Positions 44,041 through 54,063 of a stretch of DNA of 64,000 nucleotides are shown piece by piece. Below the pieces are notes generated by a model, which saw only the letters and a program-made list of their open reading frames with translations, did not search any database and was not told where the DNA came from. The translations under genes and the position numbers were made by a program. The DNA comes from Pantoea vagans (lineage in GTDB: Bacteria > Pseudomonadota > Gammaproteobacteria > Enterobacterales > Enterobacteriaceae), in the NCBI RefSeq assembly GCF_001506165.1, contig NZ_CP011427.1, positions 434,001 through 498,000 on the forward strand, given 5' to 3'. How positions within the stretch are numbered: position 1 is the first letter of the stretch; each line of letters starts with the position of its first letter.

Positions 44041-44098
44041 GGTCGCCATAAATGGCGACCCTACAGGTGTCTGGCGTATTTATGCGCACCTGGCCGAT
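44041..44098. repeat. Intergenic palindromic repeat pair, family C, inside the deo operon
   Basis: GGTCGCCATAAATGGCGACC (44041-44060) plus CTACA, then a worn second palindrome ending ATGCGCACCTGGCCGAT. It lies between deoC and deoA, so it is transcribed and may affect mRNA processing or stability. Confidence 0.75.
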
Positions 44099-44136
44099 GT
44101 TCTGCCATTTTCACAGCAATCTCCGGGGAGGCAACC

Positions 44137-45459
44137 TTGTTCCTGCCACAAGAAATTATTCGAAAAAAACGCGATGGCCTGCCACTGACTGAGGCGGAAA
44201 TCCGCTTCTTTATTAATGGCGTGCGCGATAACAGCGTATCAGAGGGTCAGATCGCTGCGCTGGCGATGACCATCTATTTCCACGATATGAATCTGGAAGA
44301 GCGTGTGGCGTTGACCATGGCAATGCGTGACTCCGGCACCGTGCTCAACTGGCAATCGCTGAATCTCAACGGTCCGATTGTCGATAAACACTCAACCGGC
44401 GGCGTGGGTGACGTGACATCGCTGATGCTCGGCCCCATGGTTGCCGCCTGCGGCGGTTATGTGCCGATGATCTCCGGGCGTGGCCTCGGGCATACCGGCG
44501 GCACGCTGGATAAGCTGGAAGCGATCCCCAGTTTTGACATCTTCCCGAGCGACGACCGTTTCCGCCAGATCATCAAAGAGGTCGGCATCGCGATTATTGG
44601 CCAGACCAACTCACTGGCACCGGCCGATAAACGTTTCTACGCCACGCGTGATATCACCGCCACCGTTGACTCAATCCCGCTGATCACCGCCTCGATCCTT
44701 GCCAAAAAACTGGCTGAAGGCCTCGATGCGCTGGTGATGGATGTCAAAGTCGGTTCCGGTGCCTTTATGCCGAGCTTTGAAGCCTCTGAAAATCTGGCGC
44801 AGGCGATTGTTGGCGTGGCGAACGGCGCAGGCTGCAAAACCACCGCGCTACTCACCGACATGAATCAGGTGCTGGCTTCAACCGCAGGCAATGCGCTGGA
44901 AGTGCGTGAAGCGGTGCAGTTCCTCACTGGCGAAGCGCGCAATCCACGTCTGCTGGAAGTCACCATGGCGCTGTGCTCTGAAATGCTGATCTCCGGCAAA
45001 CTGGCGGAAAATGACGCTGAAGCGCGGCAAAAACTGCAGCAGGTGCTGGATAACGGCAAAGCGGCAGACGTGTTCGCTCGCATGGTGGCTGCACAAAACG
45101 GCCCGGTTGACTTTATCGAACGCATGGACCACTACCTTCCTGCGCCTACGCTCAGCAAAGCGGTGTACGCCGACCGCGCGGGTATTGTCAGTGCGATGGA
45201 TACACGAGCGCTGGGCATGGCGGTGGTGGCGCTCGGCGGTGGTCGCCAGCGCGCCAGCGACAGTATTGATTACAGCGTGGGCTTAAGTGAGATGACCGCG
45301 CTCGGCACGCAGATTGATGCGCAGCGCCCGCTGGCGGTGATTCATGCCGCCTCGGAAGCGCAATGGCAGCAGGCTGCTGAAGCCGTCAAAGCGGCTATCA
45401 CCTTAAGCGATACTGCGCCTGCGGCAACACCGGTGGTTTATCGCCGCGTCAGCGAGTAA
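44137..45459 (+). CDS. deoA: Thymidine phosphorylase
   Basis: The 440-aa enzyme phosphorolyses thymidine and deoxyuridine. It carries the family signature near residue 110 ([16 protein letters not shown]) and the phosphate-binding KHSTGGVGD. The start is TTG 44137 after GGGGAGG, and E. coli deoA also uses TTG. The length equals E. coli DeoA. Confidence 0.95.
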   Translation: MFLPQEIIRKKRDGLPLTEAEIRFFINGVRDNSVSEGQIAALAMTIYFHDMNLEERVALTMAMRDSGTVLNWQSLNLNGPIVDKHSTGGVGDVTSLMLGPMVAACGGYVPMISGRGLGHTGGTLDKLEAIPSFDIFPSDDRFRQIIKEVGIAIIGQTNSLAPADKRFYATRDITATVDSIPLITASILAKKLAEGLDALVMDVKVGSGAFMPSFEASENLAQAIVGVANGAGCKTTALLTDMNQVLASTAGNALEVREAVQFLTGEARNPRLLEVTMALCSEMLISGKLAENDAEARQKLQQVLDNGKAADVFARMVAAQNGPVDFIERMDHYLPAPTLSKAVYADRAGIVSAMDTRALGMAVVALGGGRQRASDSIDYSVGLSEMTALGTQIDAQRPLAVIHAASEAQWQQAAEAVKAAITLSDTAPAATPVVYRRVSE

Positions 45460-45550
45460 CGCTTCTTCGTGCCAGGGAGCGGCCGTTCGGGTATACTGAT
45501 CTGATCGCTTTTTTTTGACTTGTCATCGCGCCGTTGCGCAGGAGACTTGC

Positions 45551-46774
45551 ATGAAACGTGCTTTTATTATGGTTCTCGACTCCTTTGGGATCGGCTCCAG
45601 CAAAGACGCCGATAAATTCGGTGATGAAGGATCGGATACGCTCGGCCATATCGCCGAAGCGTGCTTCGAAGGCCGCGCCAATACTGGTCGCGAAGGCCCG
45701 CTGCATCTGCCTAACCTGACCGCACTCGGTCTGGGGAAAGCGGCTGAACTCTCTACCGGTCGCTTCCCGCCGGGTCTGGACGCCAATGCGGAAATCATTG
45801 GTGCCTATGCCTACGCCAGCGAGCTGTCGTCGGGCAAAGACACGCCGTCAGGCCACTGGGAAATCGCCGGTGTGCCGGTGCTGTTTGACTGGGGCTACTT
45901 CAGCGACAAAGAGAACAGCTTCCCACAGGAACTTCTCGATGTGTTGGTGAAACGCGCCGATCTGCCGGGTTATCTCGGTAACTGCCACTCATCCGGTACA
46001 GTGCTCCTCGACCAGTTGGGCGAGGAGCACATGAAATCCGGCAAGCCGATTTTCTACACCTCGGCTGACTCGGTATTCCAGATTGCCTGCCACGAAGAGA
46101 CCTTTGGTCTCGATCGTCTGTATAAGCTGTGTGAAATCGCCCGTGAAGAGCTGACCAACGGCGGCTACAACATCGGCCGTGTGATTGCGCGTCCGTTTGT
46201 CGGTGACAAAGCGGGCAACTTCGAACGTACCGGTAATCGCCACGATTTAGCGGTGGAACCGCCTGCGCCAACTATGCTGAAAAAGCTGGTGGACGAGAAG
46301 GGCGGCGAAGTGATCTCCGTTGGCAAGATTGCGGATATCTACGCCGAGCAAGGCATCACCCAGAAGGTGAAAGCCACCGGTCTGGATGCGCTGTTCAACG
46401 CCACCATTGAGCAGATGAAGAAAGCGCCAGACAATTCCATTGTGTTCACCAACTTCGTTGATTTTGACTCAACCTGGGGTCATCGTCGCGATATCGCGGG
46501 TTATGCTGGTGGGCTGGAGTTCTTCGACCGTCGTTTGCCTGAGCTGATGGCGCTGGTGAAAGAGGGGGATATTTTGATCCTCACTGCCGACCACGGTTGT
46601 GACCCAAGCTGGCAAGGCACTGAGCACACGCGCGAGCACATTCCGATTCTGATTTACGGTCCGAACGTGAAGCCGGGATCGCTGGGTTACCGCGATACTT
46701 TCGCTGATATCGGTCAGACCATTGCGACCTATTTTGGCCTGTCCAGCATGGACTACGGTAAAAGCCTGCTGTAA
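45551..46774 (+). CDS. deoB: Phosphopentomutase
   Basis: The 407-aa metalloenzyme of the alkaline-phosphatase superfamily interconverts (deoxy)ribose-1- and -5-phosphate. Metal ligands are seen in [15 protein letters not shown] and [13 protein letters not shown] ... [13 protein letters not shown] 45551 after CAGGAG gives exactly the E. coli length. The 91-bp gap to deoA may hold an extra promoter. Confidence 0.95.
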   Translation: MKRAFIMVLDSFGIGSSKDADKFGDEGSDTLGHIAEACFEGRANTGREGPLHLPNLTALGLGKAAELSTGRFPPGLDANAEIIGAYAYASELSSGKDTPSGHWEIAGVPVLFDWGYFSDKENSFPQELLDVLVKRADLPGYLGNCHSSGTVLLDQLGEEHMKSGKPIFYTSADSVFQIACHEETFGLDRLYKLCEIAREELTNGGYNIGRVIARPFVGDKAGNFERTGNRHDLAVEPPAPTMLKKLVDEKGGEVISVGKIADIYAEQGITQKVKATGLDALFNATIEQMKKAPDNSIVFTNFVDFDSTWGHRRDIAGYAGGLEFFDRRLPELMALVKEGDILILTADHGCDPSWQGTEHTREHIPILIYGPNVKPGSLGYRDTFADIGQTIATYFGLSSMDYGKSLL

Positions 46775-46807
46775 AACAGCCCACCAATTTTAAAAAGGAA
46801 AATAACC

Positions 46808-47521
46808 ATGGCAACGCCTCATATTAATGCAGAAATGGGTGATTTCGCAGACGTCGTACTGATGCCGGGCGATCCGCTGCGCGCGAAGCACATCGCAGAA
46901 ACCTTCCTGGAAGATGCGGTTGAAGTGAACAACGTGCGCGGCATGCTGGGTTACACCGGGACGTACAAAGGCCGTAAGATTTCAGTGATGGGTCACGGTA
47001 TGGGCATTCCTTCTTGCTCAATCTACACCAAAGAGCTGATCACCGATTTCGGCGTGAAAAAAATCATCCGTGTTGGCTCCTGCGGCGCGGTGCGTGAAGA
47101 TGTGAAACTGCGTGATGTGGTGATTGGTCTGGGTGCCTGCACCGATTCCAAAGTGAACCGTATGCGTTTCAAGGATCACGATTTCGCGGCGATTGCCGAT
47201 TTCGATATGGTGCGCAACGCGGTTGACGCGGCAAAAGCACTGGGTGTCGATGCTCGCGTGGGTAACATCTTCTCCGCTGATCTGTTCTACACGCCAGATC
47301 CGCAGATGTTCGACGTGATGGAAAAGTACGGCATTCTGGGCGTGGAGATGGAAGCGGCCGGTATTTACGGTGTGGCAGCAGAGTTCGGTGCTAAAGCGCT
47401 GACTATCTGTACGGTGTCGGACCATATCCGTACCCATGAGCAGACCACTGCGGCAGAGCGCCAGACCACCTTCAACGATATGATTAAGATCGCGCTGGAG
47501 TCGGTGCTGCTGGGAGACTGA
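46808..47521 (+). CDS. deoD: Purine-nucleoside phosphorylase
   Basis: The 237-aa trimer-of-dimers enzyme phosphorolyses purine (deoxy)nucleosides. It has [43 protein letters not shown] and the catalytic Asp in [10 protein letters not shown]. It closes the deoCABD operon. Confidence 0.95.
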   Translation: MATPHINAEMGDFADVVLMPGDPLRAKHIAETFLEDAVEVNNVRGMLGYTGTYKGRKISVMGHGMGIPSCSIYTKELITDFGVKKIIRVGSCGAVREDVKLRDVVIGLGACTDSKVNRMRFKDHDFAAIADFDMVRNAVDAAKALGVDARVGNIFSADLFYTPDPQMFDVMEKYGILGVEMEAAGIYGVAAEFGAKALTICTVSDHIRTHEQTTAAERQTTFNDMIKIALESVLLGD

Positions 47522-47531
47522 TTAGACATAT

Positions 47532-47645
47532 CTCCCTCACCCTAGCTCTCTCCCGCAAGCGGGAGAGAGCACGGTTCGAAGAAGGTATCAAAAGTGTGCG
47601 GTTTGCTCCCTCTCTCGCTTGCGGGAGAGGGCCGGGGTGAGGGCG
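47532..47645. repeat. Paired intergenic palindromic repeat, family A
   Basis: Two head-to-head units, CTCCCTCACCCTAGCTCTCT (from 47532) with hairpin and CTCTCGCTTGCGGGAGAGGG then CCGGGGTGAGGG (to about 47643). The arrangement is the same as 80-207. Confidence 0.75.
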
Positions 47646-47774
47646 TCAAACCGCACTATCTAGTCCGCCGTAAACATCTGACACACTTTTACCCAAGCTT
47701 GTGCATCTTCCTGCTGGCTCTAAAGCCATCTCTGCTTATCATTAGCGTGATAACAAAGAGACTAAGCCCCCCTG

Positions 47775-49652
47775 ATGAATTTCCGTAATTTCGAAGCTGA
47801 AGAGAAACTGTTTGTCCGCCGTGCGCTTGTCGCTTTTGCTCTGGTCGTCATCTGCTTCATCATTCTTGGCGTCAACCTGTATCGTATTCAGGTGGATCAG
47901 CACAGCTATTATCAGACGCGATCCAACGAAAACGACATCAAAATGATCCCCATCGCACCCACGCGCGGGCTGATCTACGATCGCAACGGCATTCCGCTGG
48001 TGCGCAATGTCACTTGGTACGACATCCTCATCACGCCTTACAAAATCGCCAACATGCAGGAAACGCTTAAAGCGCTGACGCCGATTGTCGATTTGACGCC
48101 AGAAGAGATCGAAACCTTTGAGCATGAGTTGAAACAGAACAGCCGTTATAAGCCGGTAGAGTTGAAAGGCGAACTCACTGACGAAGAGGTGGCGCGTTTT
48201 TCCGTTAACCAGTTCCGCTATACCGGCGTCACCATCGATACCTATCAAGACCGTGAATACCCTTACGGTGCCGATCTGGCGCACGTGGTCGGCTATGTTT
48301 CCAAGATCAACGACAACGATTTCAAACGCCTGAACGCGGAAGGCGTGGGCGAAAACTACGCGGCGGACCATAACATCGGCAAGCAGGGCATCGAAGGCTA
48401 TTACGAATCGCTGCTGCATGGCAAAACTGGCTATCAGGAAGTGGAAGTCGATAACCACGGCCGCATCGTGCGCGTGCTGAAAGAAGTGCCGCCCGTCGCC
48501 GGACAAAACATCTACCTTACGCTGGATCTGCATTTGCAGCAGTATGTGGAGAGCCAGTTGGCCGGACAGCGAGCAGCGGCATTGATTGAGGACCCGCGCG
48601 ATGGCAGCGTGTTAGCGATGGTGTCCGCGCCGAGCTACGATCCCAACCCGTTTGTGAAAGGCATCAGTTATAAAGCCTACAAAACGCTGCTGCAGGACAA
48701 AAACCTGCCGCTGATCAACCGCGTCACTCAAGGTCTCTATCCACCAGCCTCCACGGTGAAACCCTATATGGCGATGTCGGCGTTATTAAGCAAAGTCATC
48801 ACCCCGACCACGACGTTCTTCGGGGCACCGACCTGGACCTTGCCAGGGACCGATCGTAAATACCGTGACTGGAAAAAATCGGGCCATGGCATGTTGGATG
48901 TTACCCGCGCCATTGAAGAATCCGCGGATACGTTCTTCTATCAGGTGGCGTTTATGATGGGCATCGACCGCATTCACACCATGCTGAGCCAGTTTGGTTA
49001 CGGCAAACCTACCGGTATCGACCTGAATGAAGAGTACGCGGGCCTGTTGCCAAGCCGCGAGTGGAAGCAGAAAGTGCACAAGCGTGCCTGGTATCAAGGG
49101 GATACGGTGTCCGTGGGTATCGGGCAAGGCTACTGGATCGCCACGCCGATTCAGATGGTGAAAGCGTTGGTGGCACTGCTTAACAATGGCCGCGTCATTA
49201 ACCCGCATCTGCTGGAGAAATCACAGCGCGGTACTGTGCAGCAACCTTATCAACCGAAAGAGCCGCAGCCACAAATTGGCGATCCAAAATCGCCGTACTG
49301 GTCGCTGGTGCGTCATGCGATGTTTGGTATGGCAAATGCGCCAAATGGTACAGGTTATAAGTACTTCCATACCGCGCCTTACGGCATTGCGGCGAAGTCC
49401 GGGACCTCTCAGGTCTTCAGCCTGAAACAGAACCAGGTGTATAACGCCAAGATGATTCCCACGCGCCTGCGTGACCACATTTTCTATACCGCTTTTGCAC
49501 CCTTTGATGCGCCGAAAGTGGCGGTGGCGTTAATTCTGGAAAACGGGGGAAGTGAAGGGGTGACGGCGGCTCCGCTGATGCGCAATATCCTTGACCATAT
49601 CTTCCTGCCGCCAGCGACCGATCCCCCAATGCAAACGGCGCAGAAAAATTAG
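47775..49652 (+). CDS. PBP2-like peptidoglycan DD-transpeptidase (MrdA paralogue)
   Basis: The 625-aa class B penicillin-binding protein has one N-terminal TM helix (about 20-38), a dimerisation/pedestal region (LIYDRNGIPLVRN) and a transpeptidase domain. The catalytic motifs are STVK (YPPASTVKPYMA), SAD (EESADTFFYQ) and KSG (AAKSGTSQV). It follows E. coli PBP2 along its length. The locus is not the usual mrdA-rodA operon: it stands alone between deoD and a diguanylate cyclase gene. So it is probably a second copy, comparable to the acid-active PBP2-SAL of Salmonella. Confidence 0.85.
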   Translation: MNFRNFEAEEKLFVRRALVAFALVVICFIILGVNLYRIQVDQHSYYQTRSNENDIKMIPIAPTRGLIYDRNGIPLVRNVTWYDILITPYKIANMQETLKALTPIVDLTPEEIETFEHELKQNSRYKPVELKGELTDEEVARFSVNQFRYTGVTIDTYQDREYPYGADLAHVVGYVSKINDNDFKRLNAEGVGENYAADHNIGKQGIEGYYESLLHGKTGYQEVEVDNHGRIVRVLKEVPPVAGQNIYLTLDLHLQQYVESQLAGQRAAALIEDPRDGSVLAMVSAPSYDPNPFVKGISYKAYKTLLQDKNLPLINRVTQGLYPPASTVKPYMAMSALLSKVITPTTTFFGAPTWTLPGTDRKYRDWKKSGHGMLDVTRAIEESADTFFYQVAFMMGIDRIHTMLSQFGYGKPTGIDLNEEYAGLLPSREWKQKVHKRAWYQGDTVSVGIGQGYWIATPIQMVKALVALLNNGRVINPHLLEKSQRGTVQQPYQPKEPQPQIGDPKSPYWSLVRHAMFGMANAPNGTGYKYFHTAPYGIAAKSGTSQVFSLKQNQVYNAKMIPTRLRDHIFYTAFAPFDAPKVAVALILENGGSEGVTAAPLMRNILDHIFLPPATDPPMQTAQKN

Positions 49653-49664
49653 CGAGCGATTGGC

Positions 49665-49691
49665 CTGTAGGGTGCGGCCTTCAGGCCGCCC
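49665..49691. repeat. Intergenic palindromic repeat, family D (GTAGGGTGCGGCC)
   Basis: CTGTAGGGTGCGGCCTTCAG then GCCGCCC. Related units lie at 52677-52708, 57993-58020 and (worn) 39815-39833. Confidence 0.65.
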
Positions 49692-49711
49692 GTCGCAGCG
49701 AACGCTGTTAT

Positions 49712-50422
49712 TTAACGGAAAAACACCCGATTACGGCCATGGTTCTTGGCATCGTATAACGCGGCATCGGCATTGTTATACAGGGTTTCAAAATCGGAAC
49801 CCGGTTTGCCGTAGCTCACGCCGAGGCTGGCTGTCACCAATTGCCCTGGCAGTACCGCCAGCGGTGAAGCATTAAGGGATGCGTGAATCGCGCCCGCCAC
49901 GATCACCGCATCTGAGAGGCGATAGTGAGGCAGCAGCACGGTAAACTCTTCGCCACCAATGCGGCCAATGCTGGCATCTTCCGGGCAATGGTTCTGAATA
50001 CGTGATACCAGCCCACAAATCACTTTATCGCCCATCGGATGGCCGAACTCGTCGTTAATCTTCTTGAAGTGATCAATATCCAAAATGATCAGTGCCGCCG
50101 GGCCATTGCTCAATGTATTGGTAATACGCTGAATGATGGCACCGCGGTTCCACACCGCCGTCAACGGGTCGTGGGTGGCTTTGTACTCCAGCTCTTGCGC
50201 CAACTGCTGCAACTGCTCATTTACGCGGTTGAGTTCTCGCTCGGCGCGATCGCTGCGTGAGATCATGCGATAGGTTTCACGCATCAGGCGCTGATAATGG
50301 CGATTCACCATTTGCAGCGCATCACGGTAATCTTCCGCGCTCAGCGCGCTTTGTGCCGCAACATCCTGTGAACGAGTCAGTACCTCGCTCTCTTCGCGAA
50401 ACAGCTCGTTCAGATCCATCAT
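49712..50422 (-). CDS. siaD: Diguanylate cyclase, SiaD-like
   Basis: The 236-aa soluble protein has an N-terminal helical region (about 1-80, likely coiled coil: SDRAERELNRVNEQLQQLAQELEY) and a GGDEF domain with GGEEF at 156-160, LDIDHFKKIND and HDPLTAVWNR. The upstream inhibitory RxxD is not evident. It is the last gene of a four-gene operon whose other products match SiaA, SiaB and SiaC of Pseudomonas. There, unphosphorylated SiaC binds and activates SiaD through its coiled coil. It overlaps siaC by 4 bp. Confidence 0.88.
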   Translation of the reverse strand: MMDLNELFREESEVLTRSQDVAAQSALSAEDYRDALQMVNRHYQRLMRETYRMISRSDRAERELNRVNEQLQQLAQELEYKATHDPLTAVWNRGAIIQRITNTLSNGPAALIILDIDHFKKINDEFGHPMGDKVICGLVSRIQNHCPEDASIGRIGGEEFTVLLPHYRLSDAVIVAGAIHASLNASPLAVLPGQLVTASLGVSYGKPGSDFETLYNNADAALYDAKNHGRNRVFFR

Positions 50423-50805
50423 GACGCCATTTCCGCTCGCAGATTGACCTGCAAATCGGTGAAGTCCAGCGCCAGCTCCTGACCGAACTCTTCAGAGACA
50501 TCATCTTCTTCATCGAAGAACCAGTTCAGCTCCACCGTCTGGCCTTTTTGCGCTAACTGGTTGAACAGGTCGAACAGGCTGAACAGCATCTTGGTGCTGG
50601 AGCTGTTGAAGTAGCGCAGTGCGATGTTGACCTCTACCTGACCGCCTTGCTCGGGCTGCCAGTTTTCCAGGGCATCCAGCAGGGGACGATAAAAGGCCGC
50701 GGCATTTTCGGGCCAGGACTCTCCGCGCAGGGCGAACTGGCTGGTTTCGAAATCAAAATTGACGTCGGGGGTGCTTTCTGTGGCAGCAATAACAAGGTTT
50801 TGCAT
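50419..50805 (-). CDS. siaC: SiaC-like phospho-switch protein (DUF1987)
   Basis: The 128-aa small protein opens MQNLVIAATESTPDVNFDFE and has ALRYFNSSSTKMLFSLFDL (about 62-80). In Pseudomonas SiaC a Thr at the equivalent place (about 68) is phosphorylated by SiaB and dephosphorylated by SiaA. Here the run is S68-S69-S70-T71, so Ser68 or Thr71 would be the target. The unphosphorylated form is expected to activate the cyclase next door. It is 7 bp from siaB and overlaps siaD. Confidence 0.85.
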   Translation of the reverse strand: MQNLVIAATESTPDVNFDFETSQFALRGESWPENAAAFYRPLLDALENWQPEQGGQVEVNIALRYFNSSSTKMLFSLFDLFNQLAQKGQTVELNWFFDEEDDVSEEFGQELALDFTDLQVNLRAEMAS

Positions 50806-50812
50806 AGCAAAA

Positions 50813-51364
50813 TCAATCCTGGTGAATGGTGGCTTTCAGCCAAAACGTGGCGTAACCGCTGGACTCCAACGGACGCAGTTCATACTCCAGCGGTTCGCTG
50901 ACGTCACGTGCCAACGTCAGTAAACCTATGTTGGCCCCTTTGCTTGTCGCAGGGCTCTCAGCACGCAGACCTACCCGGTATGCCTGTTTGATCTCTTCAT
51001 TACTCATCGTGCGCAGCAAATCCAGCCAGTAACGTAACTGCTCGCAGGCGACTTCATCCACCTGGTTGCTGCTCTCCAGCACATAGTTGTCACCCTCAAC
51101 GTGCAGGGTAACGGTGCCAAAGCGAAAATCCTGTTCGGCATAACTCATGCTGCGACTGTCCTGCGAGTAGCGCAGGATGTTCTGTACGATTTCAACAAAA
51201 CTGGAGAACAAGCGGCGACGGACTTTGACGGGCGCTTGCTGGTTCTCCAAAAAGACCTTGATCACCTCGCCCATGGCGGTGATGTTCTGCGGCGAGAAAA
51301 AGCCAGTATAGTGCAGCGCAACACTTTTGGGTGGCACGTTGCTAAGGGTTGAACCTGAGTTCAT
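50813..51364 (-). CDS. siaB: SiaB-like protein kinase
   Basis: The 183-aa protein has GHKL-type kinase traces: an N-box SFVEIVQNILRYS (E58, N62) and a G-box ATSKGANIGLLTLA (about 140-151). SiaB kinases phosphorylate SiaC. The start at 51364, 11 bp after the siaA stop, gives a family-sized protein. A much longer reading (to 51565) would overlap siaA by 190 bp and is rejected, while an ATG at 51406 is possible. Confidence 0.8.
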   Translation of the reverse strand: MNSGSTLSNVPPKSVALHYTGFFSPQNITAMGEVIKVFLENQQAPVKVRRRLFSSFVEIVQNILRYSQDSRSMSYAEQDFRFGTVTLHVEGDNYVLESSNQVDEVACEQLRYWLDLLRTMSNEEIKQAYRVGLRAESPATSKGANIGLLTLARDVSEPLEYELRPLESSGYATFWLKATIHQD

Positions 51365-51374
51365 ACGGTGCTCA

Positions 51375-52598
51375 TTAATAACGGAAGCCAAACCAGGTGA
51401 CGTCATCGCGTCGCGGCTGGTTGCCTTGCCAGTTGAGAAATTCCCGCTCAAATGTTGCTGATAGTTCAGCCATCGGCAGGGTTTGATATTGTGAAACCAG
51501 CGTCTGAATGCGCTTTTTGCCAAACATAATATGACGTTCGCCGCCGGGCTGATCGGTAACGCCATCGGTCATCACCAGCAGCATGTCGCCGGGGCTGAGC
51601 GTGCGTTGATGCTGAGGCCAGACATAATCCTGCGGCGTATCGGTATAACCCACCCCCACACGATCGGCCTTCAGCGATTCTGCATCGCCCTCGGCAGGGT
51701 GCAACAGCGCATGCATACGTGCACTGGACCAGCTGAGTTGATGTTGTTGTGTATCGAGCCGCAGCGCGATGGCATCACAGCCGTCATTGGATAAGGATGT
51801 TTGCTGTGAAGCATTGAGCTGGCCTAAGGTTTGCTTGATATGTCGATTCAACGATTGCAGCAGATCGGACGGTGCACGACGATTTTTCTGCAGGGCGTTT
51901 TCCAATGCCGATTGCAGGATCACCGTCATAAAGGCACCCGGAATGCCATGGCCGGTACAGTCGGCAATCAATGCCAGCCAGCCTTGTTCATCCTGATGAA
52001 ACGCATAGTAATCGCCGCCTACGCCATCGCGCGGCTGCCAGTGCAGGCACCAGTCATTAAGCTGCTGTGCCATTTGCTGTTTAGAACGATCGAGCATCGC
52101 GTCCTGAATCACGCGCGCGTAGTCAATGCTCTGCAAAATCTGCTGATGCTGCTGCGCCTGTAAATCCGAGACGGTGCGGATCAGATCGATACCCAAGCCG
52201 ATGCCAATATAGCGGCCCTGCTCAGTGAGAATGAAGCCATCGGTAACCGATTTATCGCCGCTGGCCACCACCTGTTGTGCCACCTGATCAAGCTCGGTAT
52301 CGGCATCAATCACCAGTGGCTCTTTATCCATAAAGGCGATGCAGCTTTTGCGGTCGTAGAGTTCGCGGAAGAAGGGGCGCGTCATCTGCGACAGGAAAAT
52401 ATGGCGGTTAATCATGCCGAACGGCGTGCCGTTTTCGACCACCGGCAGACCAATCAAATCTTTGTGTTCAGTAAACAACGCCATCACCGCGGTATTGTCG
52501 ATGGCTGGACTCACAAACGGGACTTCAATGCACAGCGAACGCGCACGGGAGCGGCTCGACAAGGAGGCTAATCCTGCGCGTAAATCAGGCAACTGCAT
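51375..52598 (-). CDS. siaA: SiaA-like PP2C/SpoIIE phosphatase with CBS-type sensor region
   Basis: The 407-aa protein ends in a PP2C/SpoIIE phosphatase domain (about 185-407), with metal residues in GVGGDYYAF (D196), ADCTGHGIPGAF (D213), VMTDGVTDQ and RRDDVTWF. The N-terminal ~150 residues have no TM segment and look like two CBS-like repeats (LIGLPVVENGTPFGMINRHIF; GFILTEQGRYIGIGLGIDLI), joined by a helix. Pseudomonas SiaA instead has a membrane sensor with HAMP. So the input here is probably a cytosolic nucleotide-type ligand. It is the first gene of the sia-like operon. Confidence 0.83.
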   Translation of the reverse strand: MQLPDLRAGLASLSSRSRARSLCIEVPFVSPAIDNTAVMALFTEHKDLIGLPVVENGTPFGMINRHIFLSQMTRPFFRELYDRKSCIAFMDKEPLVIDADTELDQVAQQVVASGDKSVTDGFILTEQGRYIGIGLGIDLIRTVSDLQAQQHQQILQSIDYARVIQDAMLDRSKQQMAQQLNDWCLHWQPRDGVGGDYYAFHQDEQGWLALIADCTGHGIPGAFMTVILQSALENALQKNRRAPSDLLQSLNRHIKQTLGQLNASQQTSLSNDGCDAIALRLDTQQHQLSWSSARMHALLHPAEGDAESLKADRVGVGYTDTPQDYVWPQHQRTLSPGDMLLVMTDGVTDQPGGERHIMFGKKRIQTLVSQYQTLPMAELSATFEREFLNWQGNQPRRDDVTWFGFRY

Positions 52599-52676
52599 GG
52601 GAGTATTCTGGCGTTGGTTAGGAATTATCCTAGATTACTGCAATGCTATGACACTTTTATGTCATCAGCTTTGAAC

Positions 52677-52708
52677 GTAGGGTGCGGCTCGCAGGCCGCA
52701 CCCTACAA
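52677..52708. repeat. Intergenic palindromic repeat, family D
   Basis: CGTAGGGTGCGGCTCGCAGG then CCGCACCCTACA is a near-perfect 12-bp-arm palindrome. It lies between the siaA start and the stop of the chemoreceptor gene upstream. Confidence 0.7.
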
Positions 52709-52737
52709 AACGTGGCGTGCACGTCGGTAGGCGCGGT

Positions 52738-54063
52738 TTATTGTTCTTCTTTTAATGCCTCAGCCACATGGCTGATAGCGCGTACCACTTCACTGGAGCT
52801 GCCGCGAATCTCGGAAATCACGCCACCGGCTTCTTTGGCAAGAACGACACCATGATCGGCGCGTTTCAGGTTCGATTCGATGCCTTTCAGCGCTTTTTCC
52901 GCCAGCATATGGTTCTGCTGCACCATGTTCTCAATCTCGGTGGTTGCGCGGTTAATGTTAGCTGCCAGCGTACGCACCTCGTTAGCGACCACGGCAAAGC
53001 TACGGCCATGCTGACCGGCGCGGGCGGCTTCCACCGCTGCGTTGAGCGCTAACAGGTTGGTTTGATCGGCAATGCGGCGGATGCTCTCGACAATCGCACC
53101 GATGCGATCGGAAGACTTGCTCAGATTGTTGATATCACCGGAGATGCCATGCAGCTCGCCCGCCAACTCATTGATGGTCTGCACGCTGTTTTCGATCACC
53201 GTGGCACCGAGTCGGGTGCTTTCGCTGGTTTGCAGCGCGGTTTGATAGGCCTGCTGCGCGGCCTCACGCTCAAGTTGGTTCTTCTCGACCTGTGCGGTGA
53301 CATCGGTGGCAAACTTCACCACTTTGTATAGTTCGCCGGCTTCATTAAATACCGGGTTATAGGTCGCACGGAGCCACACAGTGCGACCCAACTTATTTAC
53401 ACGCTCAAACTGTCCTGAGATGTATTCGCCCTGGTTCAGTTTGTGCCAGAAGCGGCGATACTCTTCACTGTTACGCATCTCAGGCGGACAGAACTGGCTG
53501 TGGTGTACGCCAACCACCTCGCTGGCGCGATAGCCCATGGTTTTGAGGAAGTTGTCATTGGTCATCAACACTTCGCCTTTAAGGTTGAAGGCGATAACCG
53601 CCATCGAACGCTCAATGGCGGTGGTCATGGCGCGCTGTTCTTGTGCATCAATGATGCGTGCGGTGATATCACTCGCCAGCTTCACGATCTTGATCACCCG
53701 ACCGCTGCGATCCTGCACCGGCACATAGTTGGCTTCGAGCCAGATAGGGCGGCTGTGTTTTGCCACGCGCAGGAATTTATCGCTGAATCCTTCGCCGCGA
53801 TTTAAGCGGCGCCAGAAGTCGCGATACTGCGGCGAGTGAATCAAATCCTCAGTACAGAACATGCTGTGATGCTGGCCGACAATTTCCGGCAGCGTATAGC
53901 CCATGCGCTCAAGGAAAAGCTCATTGGCGCTGATAATCTTGCCTTCCGGTGAAAATTCGATCATCGCAATCGCATCCTGCAACGAGTTGAGCGTTGCGCT
54001 GCTATTGCCGCGTTTCTGCCACGCAAGACGCGACAGGATTCCCGATGTAATCGTGCTAAACAT
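52738..54063 (-). CDS. Soluble PAS-PAS-MCP sensor, BdlA-like
   Basis: The 441-aa cytosolic protein has two PAS domains (about 25-135 and 150-258), then a short MCP signalling domain (about 275-441) with the hairpin tip [22 protein letters not shown]. There is no TM segment or C-terminal CheR pentapeptide. This matches the layout of Pseudomonas BdlA, which links c-di-GMP level to biofilm dispersal; it may alternatively be an Aer-type receptor. Its place just upstream of the sia-like operon supports a c-di-GMP role. The two PAS copies are clear duplicates (VGxHHSxFC). Confidence 0.85.
   Translation of the reverse strand: MFSTITSGILSRLAWQKRGNSSATLNSLQDAIAMIEFSPEGKIISANELFLERMGYTLPEIVGQHHSMFCTEDLIHSPQYRDFWRRLNRGEGFSDKFLRVAKHSRPIWLEANYVPVQDRSGRVIKIVKLASDITARIIDAQEQRAMTTAIERSMAVIAFNLKGEVLMTNDNFLKTMGYRASEVVGVHHSQFCPPEMRNSEEYRRFWHKLNQGEYISGQFERVNKLGRTVWLRATYNPVFNEAGELYKVVKFATDVTAQVEKNQLEREAAQQAYQTALQTSESTRLGATVIENSVQTINELAGELHGISGDINNLSKSSDRIGAIVESIRRIADQTNLLALNAAVEAARAGQHGRSFAVVANEVRTLAANINRATTEIENMVQQNHMLAEKALKGIESNLKRADHGVVLAKEAGGVISEIRGSSSEVVRAISHVAEALKEEQ

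Noticed and set aside
51365..51565. Longer start of the SiaB-like kinase
   Set aside because: It would overlap the phosphatase gene by about 190 bp, and the extra N-terminal residues do not look like the family.
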